Below the pieces are notes generated by a model. That model had not been told where the DNA came from and searched no databases. It was given only the letters and a program-made list of their open reading frames with translations. This document shows, in pieces, positions 25,505 through 34,956 of a stretch of 64,000 nt of DNA. This stretch comes from Kitasatospora cineracea (lineage in GTDB: Bacteria; Actinomycetota; Actinomycetes; Streptomycetales; Streptomycetaceae), in the NCBI RefSeq assembly GCF_003751605.1, contig NZ_RJVJ01000002.1, positions 310,001 through 374,000 of the forward strand, in the 5' to 3' direction. The position numbers and the translations under genes are program-made. Numbering within the stretch: the stretch's first letter is position 1; each line of letters begins with the position of its first letter.

Positions 25505-25846
25505 TCAGGCGGCTTGGAGGGTGGCGCGGGGGGAGGTCATCTCGATCAGGTGGGCGCCGGTGGTGCGGATGCGGGCGGCGGTGGTCCGGGCGGCGGCGGG
25601 GCAGAGGGCGAAGACCCAGGTGCCGGGGATCAGGACGGTGTCGACCCAGCCGGCGGCGATGTCGGCGAGCAGGTGTTCGAGGCGCGGGGCGCGTTCGGTG
25701 GAGCGGGTGCCGTTGTCGAGGTAGAGGATCGGGCGGGCCAGTCCGCAGCGGTCGGCCAGGCCCTCGAGGGCGTGGCGGTGGGACATCATCTCCCAGCGGT
25801 CCTCGGGGTAGCAGCGCAGGTAGATGGCGGTGCTGTTCTTCGGCAT
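25505..25846 (-). CDS. Small resolvase-N-terminal-like protein lacking the catalytic serine
   Basis: The 113-residue protein starts AIYLRCYPEDRWEMMSHRHALEGLADRCGL and continues PILYLDNG, RLEHLLADIAAG and DTVLIPGTWVFAL, which recalls the serine-recombinase N-terminal fold (YLRVS...Q, then the LxxLLxxI region). The position of the catalytic serine is occupied by the CYP sequence and there is no DNA-binding domain, so it is unlikely to recombine DNA. Similar orphan proteins recur in Streptomyces genomes and their role is unknown to me. It is a single gene with an AT-richer upstream region. Confidence 0.7.
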   Translation of the reverse strand: MPKNSTAIYLRCYPEDRWEMMSHRHALEGLADRCGLARPILYLDNGTRSTERAPRLEHLLADIAAGWVDTVLIPGTWVFALCPAAARTTAARIRTTGAHLIEMTSPRATLQAA

Positions 25847-26151
25847 GGGGTGCCTCGCAGGGTGGGTCCGGCCTACCGCGGTTCGGCCACGGGTGCGATG
25901 GGTGGGTCCAGTCTGCGCGGCGTCGGACAACGTTGTCCAGGGATTCCGGTCGCGTTTCCGAAAACCGATAGCTGTTAAGCAATGTTCAAGTAATGAGCGG
26001 CACGATTTCTCACTCAGTGCCAGTTCACGGACACGTACCGATTCAGCTCTCGACGGCCCGCCCCGCCCGCGCACTCCCCCGCCCGCGCACTCCCCCGCCC
26101 GCCCGCGCGGGCCTAGCGTGAGGGGGACGGCGGCGACGGAGGGAGCACCAG
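25847..26151. other. Intergenic region between resolvase-like and PLP enzyme genes
   Basis: This divergent region has an AT-richer core (about 25930-26010) that probably contains promoters for both directions, but I cannot define a strong -35/-10 pair. A short direct repeat cccgcgcactcccccgcc lies at about 26066-26100. GGAGGGAG precedes the GTG at 26152. Confidence 0.4.
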
Positions 26152-27258
26152 GTGTTCGAACGGTTCTCGCGGGCGGGGACGGGCAGCGCGAAGTGGGCGC
26201 GGGCGGGCGCGGGGCGGATCGCCATGGGGGTGGCGGACATGGACCTGCCGGGGCCGCCCGCGGTGGGGGCGGCGTTGCGGGTGCGGGCGGGGCACCCGGC
26301 GTTCGGGTACCCGGTGGCGGAGGCCGCGGACCGGGTGCTGGTGGCCGACTGGTACCGGCGGCGGCACGGGGTGGAGGTGGATCCGGGCTGGGTGATGCTG
26401 CTGCCGTTCGCGCCGGGCACGGCGGTGCGGCTGCTGCTGGAGGCGGTGCGGCCGCTGTCCGGTCCGGCGGTGTTCGTGACGCCGGAGTGGGGCGGTTTCG
26501 CCCGGGTCTGCGGGGCGGCGGGGGTGGCGACCAGGGAGCTGCCGCTGCTGGAGACCGGCGACCCGGCCGACCCGTACCGGCTGCCCCTGGCCGAGGTCGC
26601 GGCGGCCCGGCCGGGCCTGGTGCTGCTGAGCAGCCCGCACAACCCGTCCGGGCGGATCTGGCCGGCGGCGGACGTCCGGGCGCTGGCCGCGGCGGCCGCG
26701 CCGGGGCTGCTGGTCTCGGACGAGGTGCACGGCGACCTGCGGCACCCGGACGCGGGCGCGGCGCAGCCGGTGGCGGTCACGGTGACGGGCGGGGCGCCGA
26801 ACGTGGTGACGCTGAACTCGGTCGGCAAGACCTTCAACGTCTCGGGCCTGCCGAGCTGTTTCGCGCTGGTGCCGGACGCGGGGCTGCGGGAGCGGCTGGC
26901 GGCGGTGATGGCGGGTTTCGGCCTGTGGGAGGGCGGGCTGCTGGGGGCGGTCGCGCAGCGGGCGGCGCTGGCCGAGGGCGGGCCGTGGCTGGACGGGCTG
27001 CTGGCGCACCTGGTGCGGGCCCGGGAGTTGGCGGTGGGGGCGCTGGGCGGTGCGGTGCTGGCCCGTCCGCAGTCCTCGTACCTGCTGTGGCTGGACGGCG
27101 CGGGGCTCGGCAGCCGGGAGGAGCTACTCACCGAGCGTCACGTCGAGCTGGCGGACGGTGCGGATTTCGGAGCGGCCGGTTCCGGGCGGCTGCGGCTGAA
27201 TTTCGCCCTGCCGTTGGACCGTCTCCGCACCGCTCTCACCCGGCTGACCTGCGAATAG
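26152..27258 (+). CDS. MalY/PatB-type PLP aminotransferase or C-S beta-lyase (possible EgtE role)
   Basis: The 368-residue fold-type I PLP enzyme shows MGVADMDLPGPPAV near the N-terminus, LLSSPHNPSGRIW, the aspartate of LLVSDEVHGDL, and the PLP lysine in LNSVGKTFNVSGLPS (about residue 225). These features fit MalY/PatB cystathionine beta-lyase-like enzymes. It lies 89 bases before egtA in the same direction. Ergothioneine synthesis needs a PLP C-S lyase, EgtE, to cleave the hercynylcysteine sulfoxide, and no other candidate is in the operon. The recognised mycobacterial EgtE belongs to a different PLP subgroup, so the role is inferred from context. The GTG start has GGAGGGAG about eight bases upstream. 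Confidence 0.82.
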   Translation: MFERFSRAGTGSAKWARAGAGRIAMGVADMDLPGPPAVGAALRVRAGHPAFGYPVAEAADRVLVADWYRRRHGVEVDPGWVMLLPFAPGTAVRLLLEAVRPLSGPAVFVTPEWGGFARVCGAAGVATRELPLLETGDPADPYRLPLAEVAAARPGLVLLSSPHNPSGRIWPAADVRALAAAAAPGLLVSDEVHGDLRHPDAGAAQPVAVTVTGGAPNVVTLNSVGKTFNVSGLPSCFALVPDAGLRERLAAVMAGFGLWEGGLLGAVAQRAALAEGGPWLDGLLAHLVRARELAVGALGGAVLARPQSSYLLWLDGAGLGSREELLTERHVELADGADFGAAGSGRLRLNFALPLDRLRTALTRLTCE

Positions 27259-27347
27259 TCGATCCGGGCGGCATCGAGGTTTGCCTCGGAGCAGACTGAG
27301 CAGGAACAACCGGGCTCAAGTCGCGAACCGAGGGATGGTGAAACCCG

Positions 27348-28676
27348 GTGACATCTGTACGTCCGCAACAGGCCGCTCCGACCGCCGATCCGGTACACAG
27401 CGTGACGCTCAGGGCGGAGTTGACCGAGGCGTCGGCCGAACGGCACCTGGGCGCCATCTGCTTCAAGATCGGGCCCCCGGCGCTGGTCGGGGTCGAGGCG
27501 GAGTGGTTCGTCCATGACGTCCGATGTCCCGGCTCCCCGGTGGATCCCGACCGGGTGGCGGCCGCGCTGGCGGTGCTGCCCGACTCGGCCGACGGCCCGG
27601 TGCTCCCGGCGGGCTCGCGGCTGACGCGCGAACCCGGCGGGCAGGTCGAGCTCAGCTCCCCGCCCGCCGCCGACCCGGCCGACTGCGCGGCCGGACTGAG
27701 CGCCGACCAGGCGGTGCTGCGGGCGGCGCTGGCCGCCGAGGGCCTGCGGCTGACCGGCAGCGGCACCGATCCGATGGACCGCGAGCGCCGGATGCTCGCC
27801 ACCCACCCGCGCTACCGGGCGATGGAGCACTACTTCGACCGCGGCGGCCCCTGGGGCCGGATCATGATGACCGGCACCGCCTCCGTGCAGGTCTGCGTGG
27901 ACGCGGGCACCGAGGCCGACCACGCGCGGCGCTGGCGCCTGGCGCACGAGTTGGGGCCGGTGCTGGTCGCCGCGTTCGCCAACTCGCCGCTGCTGGAGGG
28001 ACGTCCGACCGGCTGGAAGTCGACCCGGCAGCTGGTGTGGTCCCGGATGGACCCCTCCCGGACGCTGGCCCCGCCGCCGTCCGCCGACCCGCGCGCGGCC
28101 TGGACGGCCTACGTGCTGGACGCCGCGCTGCTGTGCGTGCGCCGCCCGGACGGGCTGCCCTGGGACGCGCCGGCCGGGCTGAGCTTCCGCGAGTGGCTGC
28201 GCGGCGCGGGCGAGCGGCCCGCGGTGCTGGCCGACCTGGACTACCACCGCACCACGCTGTTCCCGCCGGTGCGCCCGCGCGGCCACCTCGAACTGCGGAT
28301 GATCGACGCCCAGCCCGGCGAGGGCTGGCGGGTGCCGCTGGCCCTGGTCAGCGCGCTGATGGACGACCCGGTGGCGGCCGACGAGGCCCGCGCCGCCCTG
28401 GAGCTGCTGGGCCACGCGGGCAGCCGCGCACCCCGTTCGGGCCTGTGGCGGCGGGCCGCCGCGCTCGGCATGGCCGACCCGGACCTGCGCCGCGCCGCGC
28501 TGCTCTGCTTCGCCGCCGCGGAACGCGCGCTGACCCGCCGGGGAGGGCGACTGCGCGCCGACCTGGTCGAGTTCGCCGAACGCTACCCGGCCCGCGGCCG
28601 CTGCCCGGCCGACGACCAGCTGACCGCCCTGCGCACCGGCGCCGCCCCCGCCCTCCAGGAGGACGCCCCGTGCTGA
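27348..28676 (+). CDS. egtA: Glutamate-cysteine ligase EgtA
   Basis: The 442-residue protein has the GCS2-like signature: GVEAEWFVHDV near residue 50, REPGGQVELSSPP, TGTASVQVCVDAG and HLELRMIDAQPGEGW. It makes gamma-glutamylcysteine, the sulfur donor used by EgtB. It is the first gene of the egtABCD run; the GTG at 27348 is selected by frame and family start, though its ribosome binding site is weak. The next ORF begins 34 bases downstream. Confidence 0.93.
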   Translation: MTSVRPQQAAPTADPVHSVTLRAELTEASAERHLGAICFKIGPPALVGVEAEWFVHDVRCPGSPVDPDRVAAALAVLPDSADGPVLPAGSRLTREPGGQVELSSPPAADPADCAAGLSADQAVLRAALAAEGLRLTGSGTDPMDRERRMLATHPRYRAMEHYFDRGGPWGRIMMTGTASVQVCVDAGTEADHARRWRLAHELGPVLVAAFANSPLLEGRPTGWKSTRQLVWSRMDPSRTLAPPPSADPRAAWTAYVLDAALLCVRRPDGLPWDAPAGLSFREWLRGAGERPAVLADLDYHRTTLFPPVRPRGHLELRMIDAQPGEGWRVPLALVSALMDDPVAADEARAALELLGHAGSRAPRSGLWRRAAALGMADPDLRRAALLCFAAAERALTRRGGRLRADLVEFAERYPARGRCPADDQLTALRTGAAPALQEDAPC

Positions 28677-28710
28677 CCGCCCGCTCCCTCGCTCCGCAGG
28701 AGGCCACCTC

Positions 28711-30045
28711 GTGCTGAACGCCGACCGGACCGACCCCGCCCTGCTGCGCGACCTGATCGCCGTCGAACTGCTCGCCGCCCGGGAGCGCACCGGGCAGCTC
28801 ACCGAGGCCGTCGACGACGCCGAACTCGTCGCCCAGCACTCGCCGTTGATGTCGCCGCTGGTGTGGGACCTGGCGCACATCGGCAACCAGGAGGAGCTGT
28901 GGCTGCTGCGCAACGTCGGCGGCCGCGACCCGATGCACCCGGAGATCGACCCGCTGTACGACGCCTTCGAGCACCCGCGGGCCGAGCGCCCCCGGCTGCC
29001 GCTGCTGCCGCCCGCCGAGGCCCGCGCCTACGCGCACGAGGTTCGCGGCCGGGTGCTGGACCTGCTGGCCGCCTCCCCGCTGGAGGGCGCGCCGCTGCTG
29101 GACGCCGGGTTCGCCTTCGGCATGATCGCCCAGCACGAGCAGCAGCACGACGAGACCATGCTGATCACCCACCAGCTGCGCACCGGCCCGGCCGTGCTGG
29201 ACGCCCCGCCGCCGCCCGCCGCCACCGGCCCGCTGCCCGCCGAGGTCCTGGTCCCCGCCGGGCCGTTCACCATGGGCACCGACACCGAGCCGTGGGCGCT
29301 GGACAACGAGCGCCCCGCCCACCAGGTCGAGCTGCCCGCGTTCTGGCTGGACACCACGCCCGTCTCGGCCGGCGCCTACCAGCGCTTCCTGGCCGACGGC
29401 GGCTACCGGGACCCGCGCTGGTGGACGCCCGAGGGCTGGGCGCACCGGATGTCGGCCGGCCTGGAGGCGCCGCTGTTCTGGGAGCAGGACGGCGGCCAGT
29501 GGCTGCGCCGCCGCTTCGGCCGCCTCGAACCCGTCCCGGCGGACGAGCCGGTGCTGCACGTCAGCTGGTACGAGGCCGACGCGTACGCCCGGTGGGCGGG
29601 GCGGCGGCTGCCGACCGAGGCCGAGTGGGAGAAGGCCGCCCGGCACGACCCGGCCACCGGCCGCTCCCGGCGCTTCCCGTGGGGCGACTCCTCCCCCGGC
29701 CCCGAGCACGCCAACCTGGGCCAGCGGCACCTGCGCCCGGCCCCGGTCGGCGCCTACCCGGAGGGCGAAGCGCCGTGCGGGGCAAGGCAGTTGATCGGCG
29801 ACGTGTGGGAGTGGACGGCCAGCGACTTCACCGGCTACCCGGGGTTCACGGCCTGGCCGTACCGGGAGTACTCGGAGGTGTTCTTCGGCCCCGAGCACAA
29901 GGTGCTGCGCGGCGGCTCGTTCGCGGTCGCCCCGGTCGCCTGCCGGGGCACCTTCCGCAACTGGGACTACCCGGTGCGGCGGCAGATCTTCTCCGGCTTC
30001 CGCACCGCGCGCGACGCCGAGCCCCGGACGGGAGCCGGGGCCTGA
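28711..30045 (+). CDS. egtB: Ergothioneine biosynthesis protein EgtB (hercynylcysteine sulfoxide synthase)
   Basis: The 444-residue protein joins an N-terminal DinB-like domain to a C-terminal formylglycine-generating-enzyme-like domain. The iron ligands are recognisable as His in WDLAHIGNQEELW and the HEQQH pair in AQHEQQHDETML; the C-terminal part has WLDTTPVSAGAYQRF, LPTEAEWEKAARHD and RGGSFAVAP. It is an iron-dependent oxygenase that couples hercynine to gamma-glutamylcysteine with sulfoxidation. AGGAGG precedes the GTG start. Its TGA shares a base with the egtC ATG. Confidence 0.96.
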   Translation: MLNADRTDPALLRDLIAVELLAARERTGQLTEAVDDAELVAQHSPLMSPLVWDLAHIGNQEELWLLRNVGGRDPMHPEIDPLYDAFEHPRAERPRLPLLPPAEARAYAHEVRGRVLDLLAASPLEGAPLLDAGFAFGMIAQHEQQHDETMLITHQLRTGPAVLDAPPPPAATGPLPAEVLVPAGPFTMGTDTEPWALDNERPAHQVELPAFWLDTTPVSAGAYQRFLADGGYRDPRWWTPEGWAHRMSAGLEAPLFWEQDGGQWLRRRFGRLEPVPADEPVLHVSWYEADAYARWAGRRLPTEAEWEKAARHDPATGRSRRFPWGDSSPGPEHANLGQRHLRPAPVGAYPEGEAPCGARQLIGDVWEWTASDFTGYPGFTAWPYREYSEVFFGPEHKVLRGGSFAVAPVACRGTFRNWDYPVRRQIFSGFRTARDAEPRTGAGA

Positions 30046-30821
30046 TGTGCCGCCACTTCGCCTACCTGGGGCGGCCGGTGCCGATCCGCTCGGTCCTGCT
30101 CGATCCGCCGTACGGGCTGCTGCGCCAGTCCTGGGCGCCCCGGCTGCAGCGCTACGGCACCGTCAACGCGGACGGCTACGGCGTCGGCTGGTACGCGGCC
30201 GGGGACGAGCGCCCGGCCCGCTACCGGCGGGAGGGCCCGATCTGGGCCGACGGCGACCTCGCCGACCTGGCCCGGGTGGTCAGCTCGCACGCCGTGCTCG
30301 GCGCCGTCCGCTCCGCCACCCCCGGCTGCGCCGCCGGGCCGCAGGCCGCCGCCCCGTTCGCCGCCGGGCGCTGGCTGTTCAGCCACAACGGCGCGCTGCC
30401 CGGCTGGCCCCGCTCCTTCGCCCCGCTGGCCGAACTGCTGCCCGCCACCGAGCTGTTGGAGGTCGAGGCGCGCACCGACTCGGCCCTGCTGTGGGCGCTG
30501 GCGCTGAACCGGCTGCGCGCGGGCGTCGAACTCGGCAAGGCGCTCGCCGAAGTCTGCCTGCTGACCGCCGAGTTGTCCGACGCCCGGGTCAACCTGCTGG
30601 CCACCGACGGCAGTTCGCTGGCCGCCACGGTGTGGGGCGACACCCTGTTCCAGCGCCGCGACCCGGACGGCTCCGTGCTGCTCGCCTCCGAGCCCTTCGA
30701 CGACGGGCCCGGCTGGTCCGAAGTCCCCGACCGCACCCTGCTGGTGGCCGACGCGGCCGGCAGCTCGCTGACCCCGCTGGCCCCCGTCGGGCCGCGCACC
30801 CGAGAGGACGCCCCGCGATGA
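30045..30821 (+). CDS. egtC: Gamma-glutamyl hercynylcysteine sulfoxide hydrolase EgtC
   Basis: This 258-residue class II glutamine-amidotransferase-type protein starts MCRHFAYLGRP, leaving Cys2 as the N-terminal nucleophile after Met removal. VNADGYGVGWY and FSHNGALPGW are the usual substrate-loop motifs. It removes the glutamate from the EgtB product. The ATG overlaps the egtB stop (TGATG), which defines the start. Confidence 0.95.
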   Translation: MCRHFAYLGRPVPIRSVLLDPPYGLLRQSWAPRLQRYGTVNADGYGVGWYAAGDERPARYRREGPIWADGDLADLARVVSSHAVLGAVRSATPGCAAGPQAAAPFAAGRWLFSHNGALPGWPRSFAPLAELLPATELLEVEARTDSALLWALALNRLRAGVELGKALAEVCLLTAELSDARVNLLATDGSSLAATVWGDTLFQRRDPDGSVLLASEPFDDGPGWSEVPDRTLLVADAAGSSLTPLAPVGPRTREDAPR

Positions 30822-31804
30822 CCGGATACCGGCTGACCCGCCTGCTGCCCCCCGACCACCTGCACCACGCGCTGCGCACCGACGCCCGCGAGGGCCTGAG
30901 CGGCCGACCCAAACGGCTGCCCCCGAAGTGGTTCTACGACGCCCGCGGCTCCGAACTCTTCGAGGAGATCACCCGGCTGCCCGAGTACTACCCGACCCGG
31001 GCCGAGCGCGAGATCCTCGCCGACCGCGCCGCCGCCGTCGCCGCCGCCACCGGGGCCCGCACCCTGGTCGAACTCGGCTCCGGCTCCTCCGAGAAGACCC
31101 GCCTGCTGCTCGACGCGCTGCGCGCCGCGGGCACCCTGGAGCGCTACGTCCCGGTCGACGTCAGCGAGAGCGCCCTGGCGGCCGCCGGGAAGTCGCTGAT
31201 CGACGACTACCCGGGGCTCGAGGTCTCCGCCGTGCTGTCCGACTTCACCCGCAGCCTGGGCCTGCCCGACGGCGGCGGGCCCCGCCTGGTCGTCTTCCTC
31301 GGCGGCACCCTCGGCAACCTGCTGCCCGCCGAGCGCACCGGCTTCCTGGCCGGCCTGCGGGCCCAGCTGATGCCCGGCGACTGGCTGCTGCTCGGCACCG
31401 ACCTGGTCAAGGACCCCGCCGTCCTGGTCGCCGCCTACGACGACGCCGCCGGGGTCACCGCCGCGTTCAACCGCAACCTGCTGTCGGTGCTCAACCGCGA
31501 GCTGAGCGCCGACTTCGACCCGGAGCAGTTCGCGCACGTCGCCCTCTGGGACGCCGAGAACGAGTGGATCGAGATGCGGCTGCGCTCGCTGCGCGACCAG
31601 ACCGTCAAGATCACCGAACTCGGCCTGCCCGTGCACTTCGAGGCCGGCGAGGAACTCCGCACCGAGGTCTCCGCGAAGTTCCGGCGCGAACGCGTCGAAC
31701 GCGAGCTCTTCGCCGCCGGCCTGCGCCTGACCGACTGGTGGACCGACGAGGAGGGCCGCTTCGGGCTGTCGCTGTCCCGGCCCTTCGAGGACGGCTCCGA
31801 CTAG
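30818..31804 (+). CDS. egtD: Histidine N-alpha-methyltransferase EgtD
   Basis: The 328-residue enzyme carries the EgtD features KWFYDARGSELFEEIT, LPEYYPTRAEREIL, the SAM loop ELGSGSSEKTRLLL, and ETG-like C-terminal segments through WTDEEGRFGLSLSRP. It trimethylates histidine to hercynine, the first ergothioneine intermediate. It is coupled to egtC by an ATGA overlap. Its stop codon overlaps the stop of the convergent FAD oxidoreductase gene in the shared tetranucleotide CTAG. Confidence 0.96.
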   Translation: MTGYRLTRLLPPDHLHHALRTDAREGLSGRPKRLPPKWFYDARGSELFEEITRLPEYYPTRAEREILADRAAAVAAATGARTLVELGSGSSEKTRLLLDALRAAGTLERYVPVDVSESALAAAGKSLIDDYPGLEVSAVLSDFTRSLGLPDGGGPRLVVFLGGTLGNLLPAERTGFLAGLRAQLMPGDWLLLGTDLVKDPAVLVAAYDDAAGVTAAFNRNLLSVLNRELSADFDPEQFAHVALWDAENEWIEMRLRSLRDQTVKITELGLPVHFEAGEELRTEVSAKFRRERVERELFAAGLRLTDWWTDEEGRFGLSLSRPFEDGSD

Positions 31805-33451
31805 GTCCTGTCCGAAGGGGCCGGCGGGGCCGGCGGGCGGGCGGCGTGGCGCAGCAGGCCCGTCCACAGGCGGGCGCGGCCGGTGCGGTCGAGCGCTTCG
31901 TGCGCGGCGAGCAGGCCGCCCGTGACCGCGCCCAGGAAGCCTCCGGCCAGGCAGTCCTGGCCGGAGAGGTAGAGGCCGTCGACGGCGGTGCGCGGGCGCA
32001 GCCGGTCCGCCCGGCCGGGCGTGCGGCCGTCGCCGAAGGCCGTGACGTCCTTGGCGAGCCCGTAGAGGCTGCCGCCGGGCCAGCCGGCGAAGTGTTCGGC
32101 CGTCAGCGGGGTGCCGAGTTCGTGGTAGGCCACCCGGCCGCGGGTGGAGGGCAGTTGGCGGTGGAGCAGGTCGAGCAGTTCGGCGGTGAGTTCGGCCTTC
32201 AGGGCCAGGTACGCTCGGTCCCGGTGGCGGTGGCGGGAGCCGTGGAAGGGCGCGAACAGCTCGGGGCGGACGTAGGCGAGGATCTCGCCGGTGGACCGGC
32301 CGGGGTACCGGCCGGTCCAGGTGGGGTCCTTGGCGCAGGAGAAGGAGAGGAAGCAGCCGCTGGTGCGTCCGCCGGTGCCGTCGAAGAAGGCGTCGCAGTC
32401 GCCGTCGGTGACCAGCAGGTTGTGCCGGGGCAGGCCGAGTTCCGCGGGGTCGCCGTCGAGGCCGAGGAAGAGCACCACGAACGGGAATCCGCGCCGCATG
32501 CCGTCCAGCGGGTCCGGGGGGCCGGGGCGCACCGGGCAGCAGGGTGCGGTGGGTGTGGTGCGCGCCCGCCGCGCTGACCACCACCGGGGCCCGGACCCGG
32601 GTACCGTCCGCCAGCCGGACGCCCGTCGCCTGCGTCCCGGTCAGTTCGATCCGGGCGACCGGGGCCCGGACGAAGACCTCGCCGCCCGCGGCGCGGATCG
32701 GGTCGAGCATCGCGCGGGCGATCGCGGCGCTGCCGCCCACCGGGTACCAGGCGCCGGTGCGGAAGTGCTCGAACATCACGGCGAGCAGGAAGAACGGCAG
32801 TTCGGCGGTGGAGTCGGCCAGCAGCAGGGCGCTGCGGGTGAGGACGGCCTGCCGCAGCCGCTCGTCGGCGATCAGCCCCTCCACCACGTCCCGGGCCGGG
32901 CGCATCGCCTCGGGCGGTACGGCGGCCGTCCGCAGCAGGCGGGCCAGCCCGCGGGCCACCGGGCCCGAGAGGCGGCCCACCGCCAGCGCGGGGAGCACCG
33001 CCCGGCACCGCCCGACCAGGGCGAACAGGGCGTCGATGCCGGCCCGTTCGGCCGGGAAGCGGGCGGTCAGTTCGGCCCGGTGGGCGTCGAAGCCGACCGG
33101 GCCCCGGTGCACCTCGCCGGCCAGCCGGTACTCGTCGCACGGGTCGCCGACCGGGGCCCAGCGCAGCGCGCCGCCGGTCAGGTAGTCGGAGAGCACCCGC
33201 ACCGGTTCGCGCGGGCCCAGTTGGCCGACGTAGTGGATCCCGACGTCCCACTCCCAGCCGCGGCGCCGGTAGGCGTGGGTGTAGCCGCCCGCGGTGTAGT
33301 GCTGCTCGAACACCGCCACCCGGCGCCCCTGGCGGGCCAGGCAGACCGCGGTGGTCAGGCCGCCCGCCCCGGACCCGACCACCACCGCGTCGTACCGGTC
33401 CGCGACCGCGCCCGCCGTCAGCGGCCTGCCCACCAGCACGCGTTCCGCCAT
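31801..33451 (-). pseudogene. FAD-dependent phytoene-desaturase-like oxidoreductase, single-base frameshift
   Basis: The N-terminal part (33451 to about 32522) has the FAD-binding VVVGSGAGGLTTAVCLARQGRRVAVFE and GGYTHAYRRRGWEWDVGIHYVG, as in retinol saturase/carotenoid desaturase-like enzymes. The C-terminal part continues in a frame shifted by one base, with FPFVVLFLGLDGDPAELGLP and DGLYLSGQDCLAGGFLGAVTGGL. The break is a run of six cytosines on the coding strand at 32521-32516; dropping one restores PRPPDPLDGMRRG and an intact protein of about 549 residues. This may be a real pseudogene or an assembly error in a homopolymer. GGAGG lies eight bases before the ATG. The gene converges on egtD. 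Confidence 0.82.
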
Positions 33452-33610
33452 GTCCGTCACCTCCGCCGCACCGGCCCGGGGCGGCGGGGGATCCGCCGCC
33501 CGCGGTACAACTCTCCCGGCCGTGGACGGTTACGGTCCCGCCCCCGGACGGCGGTACGGGTCGTCCGTTATTCGGTGGCGCGGGGGCGGGGCCGTCCGGA
33601 GAATGCCCGG

Positions 33611-34813
33611 GTGCAGATGACTGAGCAGCGGACGGCGACCGTCGTGGTCGAGTGGCGGGGCGAACTCCTGGGGGCGGTGGGCCCGTTCGCGGCGCAGTCG
33701 CCGTACTGGGCGCAGATCGGCGAGGTGGCCGCGGCGGCGTCGCGGGCCGCGGGGGTGCCGCTGGCGGTGCTGCGGCTGCTGTCGGTGGCGGGCGGCGAGG
33801 GCGGCCGGGGCGGCGGGGCGGTGTACCTGGCGGTGGCGTCCGGGCGTCCGACGGGCGCGCTGGCCGCGAGCCCGGTGCTGCCGGACGCCGGGCACCCGCT
33901 GCGGCTGCGGTGGGCGTCGGCGGACGGGCTGGCCGCGGAATGGGCTTGGGCGGACGGCAAGTTGGCGTCGCTGGGCCGGTCCAGGAGCGGCCCGGTGGAG
34001 CAGGTGCGCAGCTGGAACCTGTCGGCGCTGTCGCGTTTCCCGACCGCGGACGGCCCGGTGTGGCTGAAGAGCACGCCGCCGTTCGCGGTGCCGGAGGCGG
34101 CGGTGATCGCCCGGGTGGAGCGGGCCCGGCCGGGGCTGGCGCCGCGGGTGCTGGCCGCCGACGGGCGGCGGGTGCTGCTGGCGGACGTGCCGGGCGTGGA
34201 CTGCTGGGGCGCGCCGGAGGACGGCATGCTGGAGGTGGTCGACCGCTGGGCGGCCGCGCAGGCGGCGCTCGCGGCGGACGGCCCCGGCGAGTTGGCGGAC
34301 TGCTCGCCGGCCGCGCTCGCGGAGCGCTTCCCGGCGCTGCTGGAGCGGCTGCGCCCCGACCTGTCGGGGCCGGAGTACGCGCAGGCCCGGGAGCTGGCCG
34401 GGCAGTTGCCCGCGCTCGCCGGCGAACTCGCCTCCTGCGGGCTGCCGTTGACGCTGGTGCACGGCGACTTCCACCCGGGGAACTGGCGCTTCGACGGCGG
34501 GCGGACGACCGTCCTGGACTTCTCGGACGCGGCCTGGGGCCACCCGGCCCTGGACGGCCTGCGGCCGCAGCCGTTCCTCTCCCCCGAACGCTGGGCGGAC
34601 GTCCGCGCCCGCTGGGTCGACGCCTGGCGCGGGCTGCTGCCCGGCTGCGACCCGGAACGGGCCCTGGAGCTGGCGCCGCCGCTGGTGCACGTGCACTTCG
34701 CGCTGCGCTACCAGGAGTTCCTGGACGGCATCGAACCGAGCGAGCACCCGTACCACGCGGGCGACCCGGCCGACGAGGTGCGGCGGGCGCTGCGGGCGGC
34801 GGCGGCCCGGTGA
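33611..34813 (+). CDS. APH-family phosphotransferase-fold protein
   Basis: The 400-residue protein has an N-terminal domain of about 130 residues with no recognised motif, followed by an aminoglycoside-phosphotransferase-like fold: VWLKSTPPFAVPEAAV, VLLADVPGVDCWG, the Brenner motif LVHGDFHPGNWRF at about 290, and the metal motif VLDFSDAAWGHPALDGL. The substrate is unknown; most actinobacterial members of this type are not proven antibiotic kinases. The GTG at 33611 has GGAG nine bases upstream; an ATG two codons later (33617) is the alternative. Confidence 0.78.
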   Translation: MQMTEQRTATVVVEWRGELLGAVGPFAAQSPYWAQIGEVAAAASRAAGVPLAVLRLLSVAGGEGGRGGGAVYLAVASGRPTGALAASPVLPDAGHPLRLRWASADGLAAEWAWADGKLASLGRSRSGPVEQVRSWNLSALSRFPTADGPVWLKSTPPFAVPEAAVIARVERARPGLAPRVLAADGRRVLLADVPGVDCWGAPEDGMLEVVDRWAAAQAALAADGPGELADCSPAALAERFPALLERLRPDLSGPEYAQARELAGQLPALAGELASCGLPLTLVHGDFHPGNWRFDGGRTTVLDFSDAAWGHPALDGLRPQPFLSPERWADVRARWVDAWRGLLPGCDPERALELAPPLVHVHFALRYQEFLDGIEPSEHPYHAGDPADEVRRALRAAAAR

Positions 34814-34884
34814 GCGGGGCGCCCGCGGCGCGCGAGCCGTAGCGGCGGCGGACTTCCTGCCGTTCCGGTGGACGCTGCCGGAGC

Positions 34885-34928
34885 CCGGGGCGTGCGTCGG
34901 GGGCTGCCGGGGCGTGCGTCGGGGGCTG
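34885..34928 (+). repeat. Two tandem copies of a 22-bp repeat
   Basis: The unit ccggggcgtgcgtcgggggc plus tg is repeated exactly and followed by a degenerate half unit. It lies between two convergent genes and has no coding role that I can see. Confidence 0.85.
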
Positions 34929-34956
34929 CCGGGGTGCGAGGTCGGCCGACCGCGGT

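Noticed and set aside
33611-34813. Proven antibiotic kinase for the APH-fold gene
   Set aside because: The kinase fold is clear, but nothing shows an antibiotic substrate, so no resistance claim is made.
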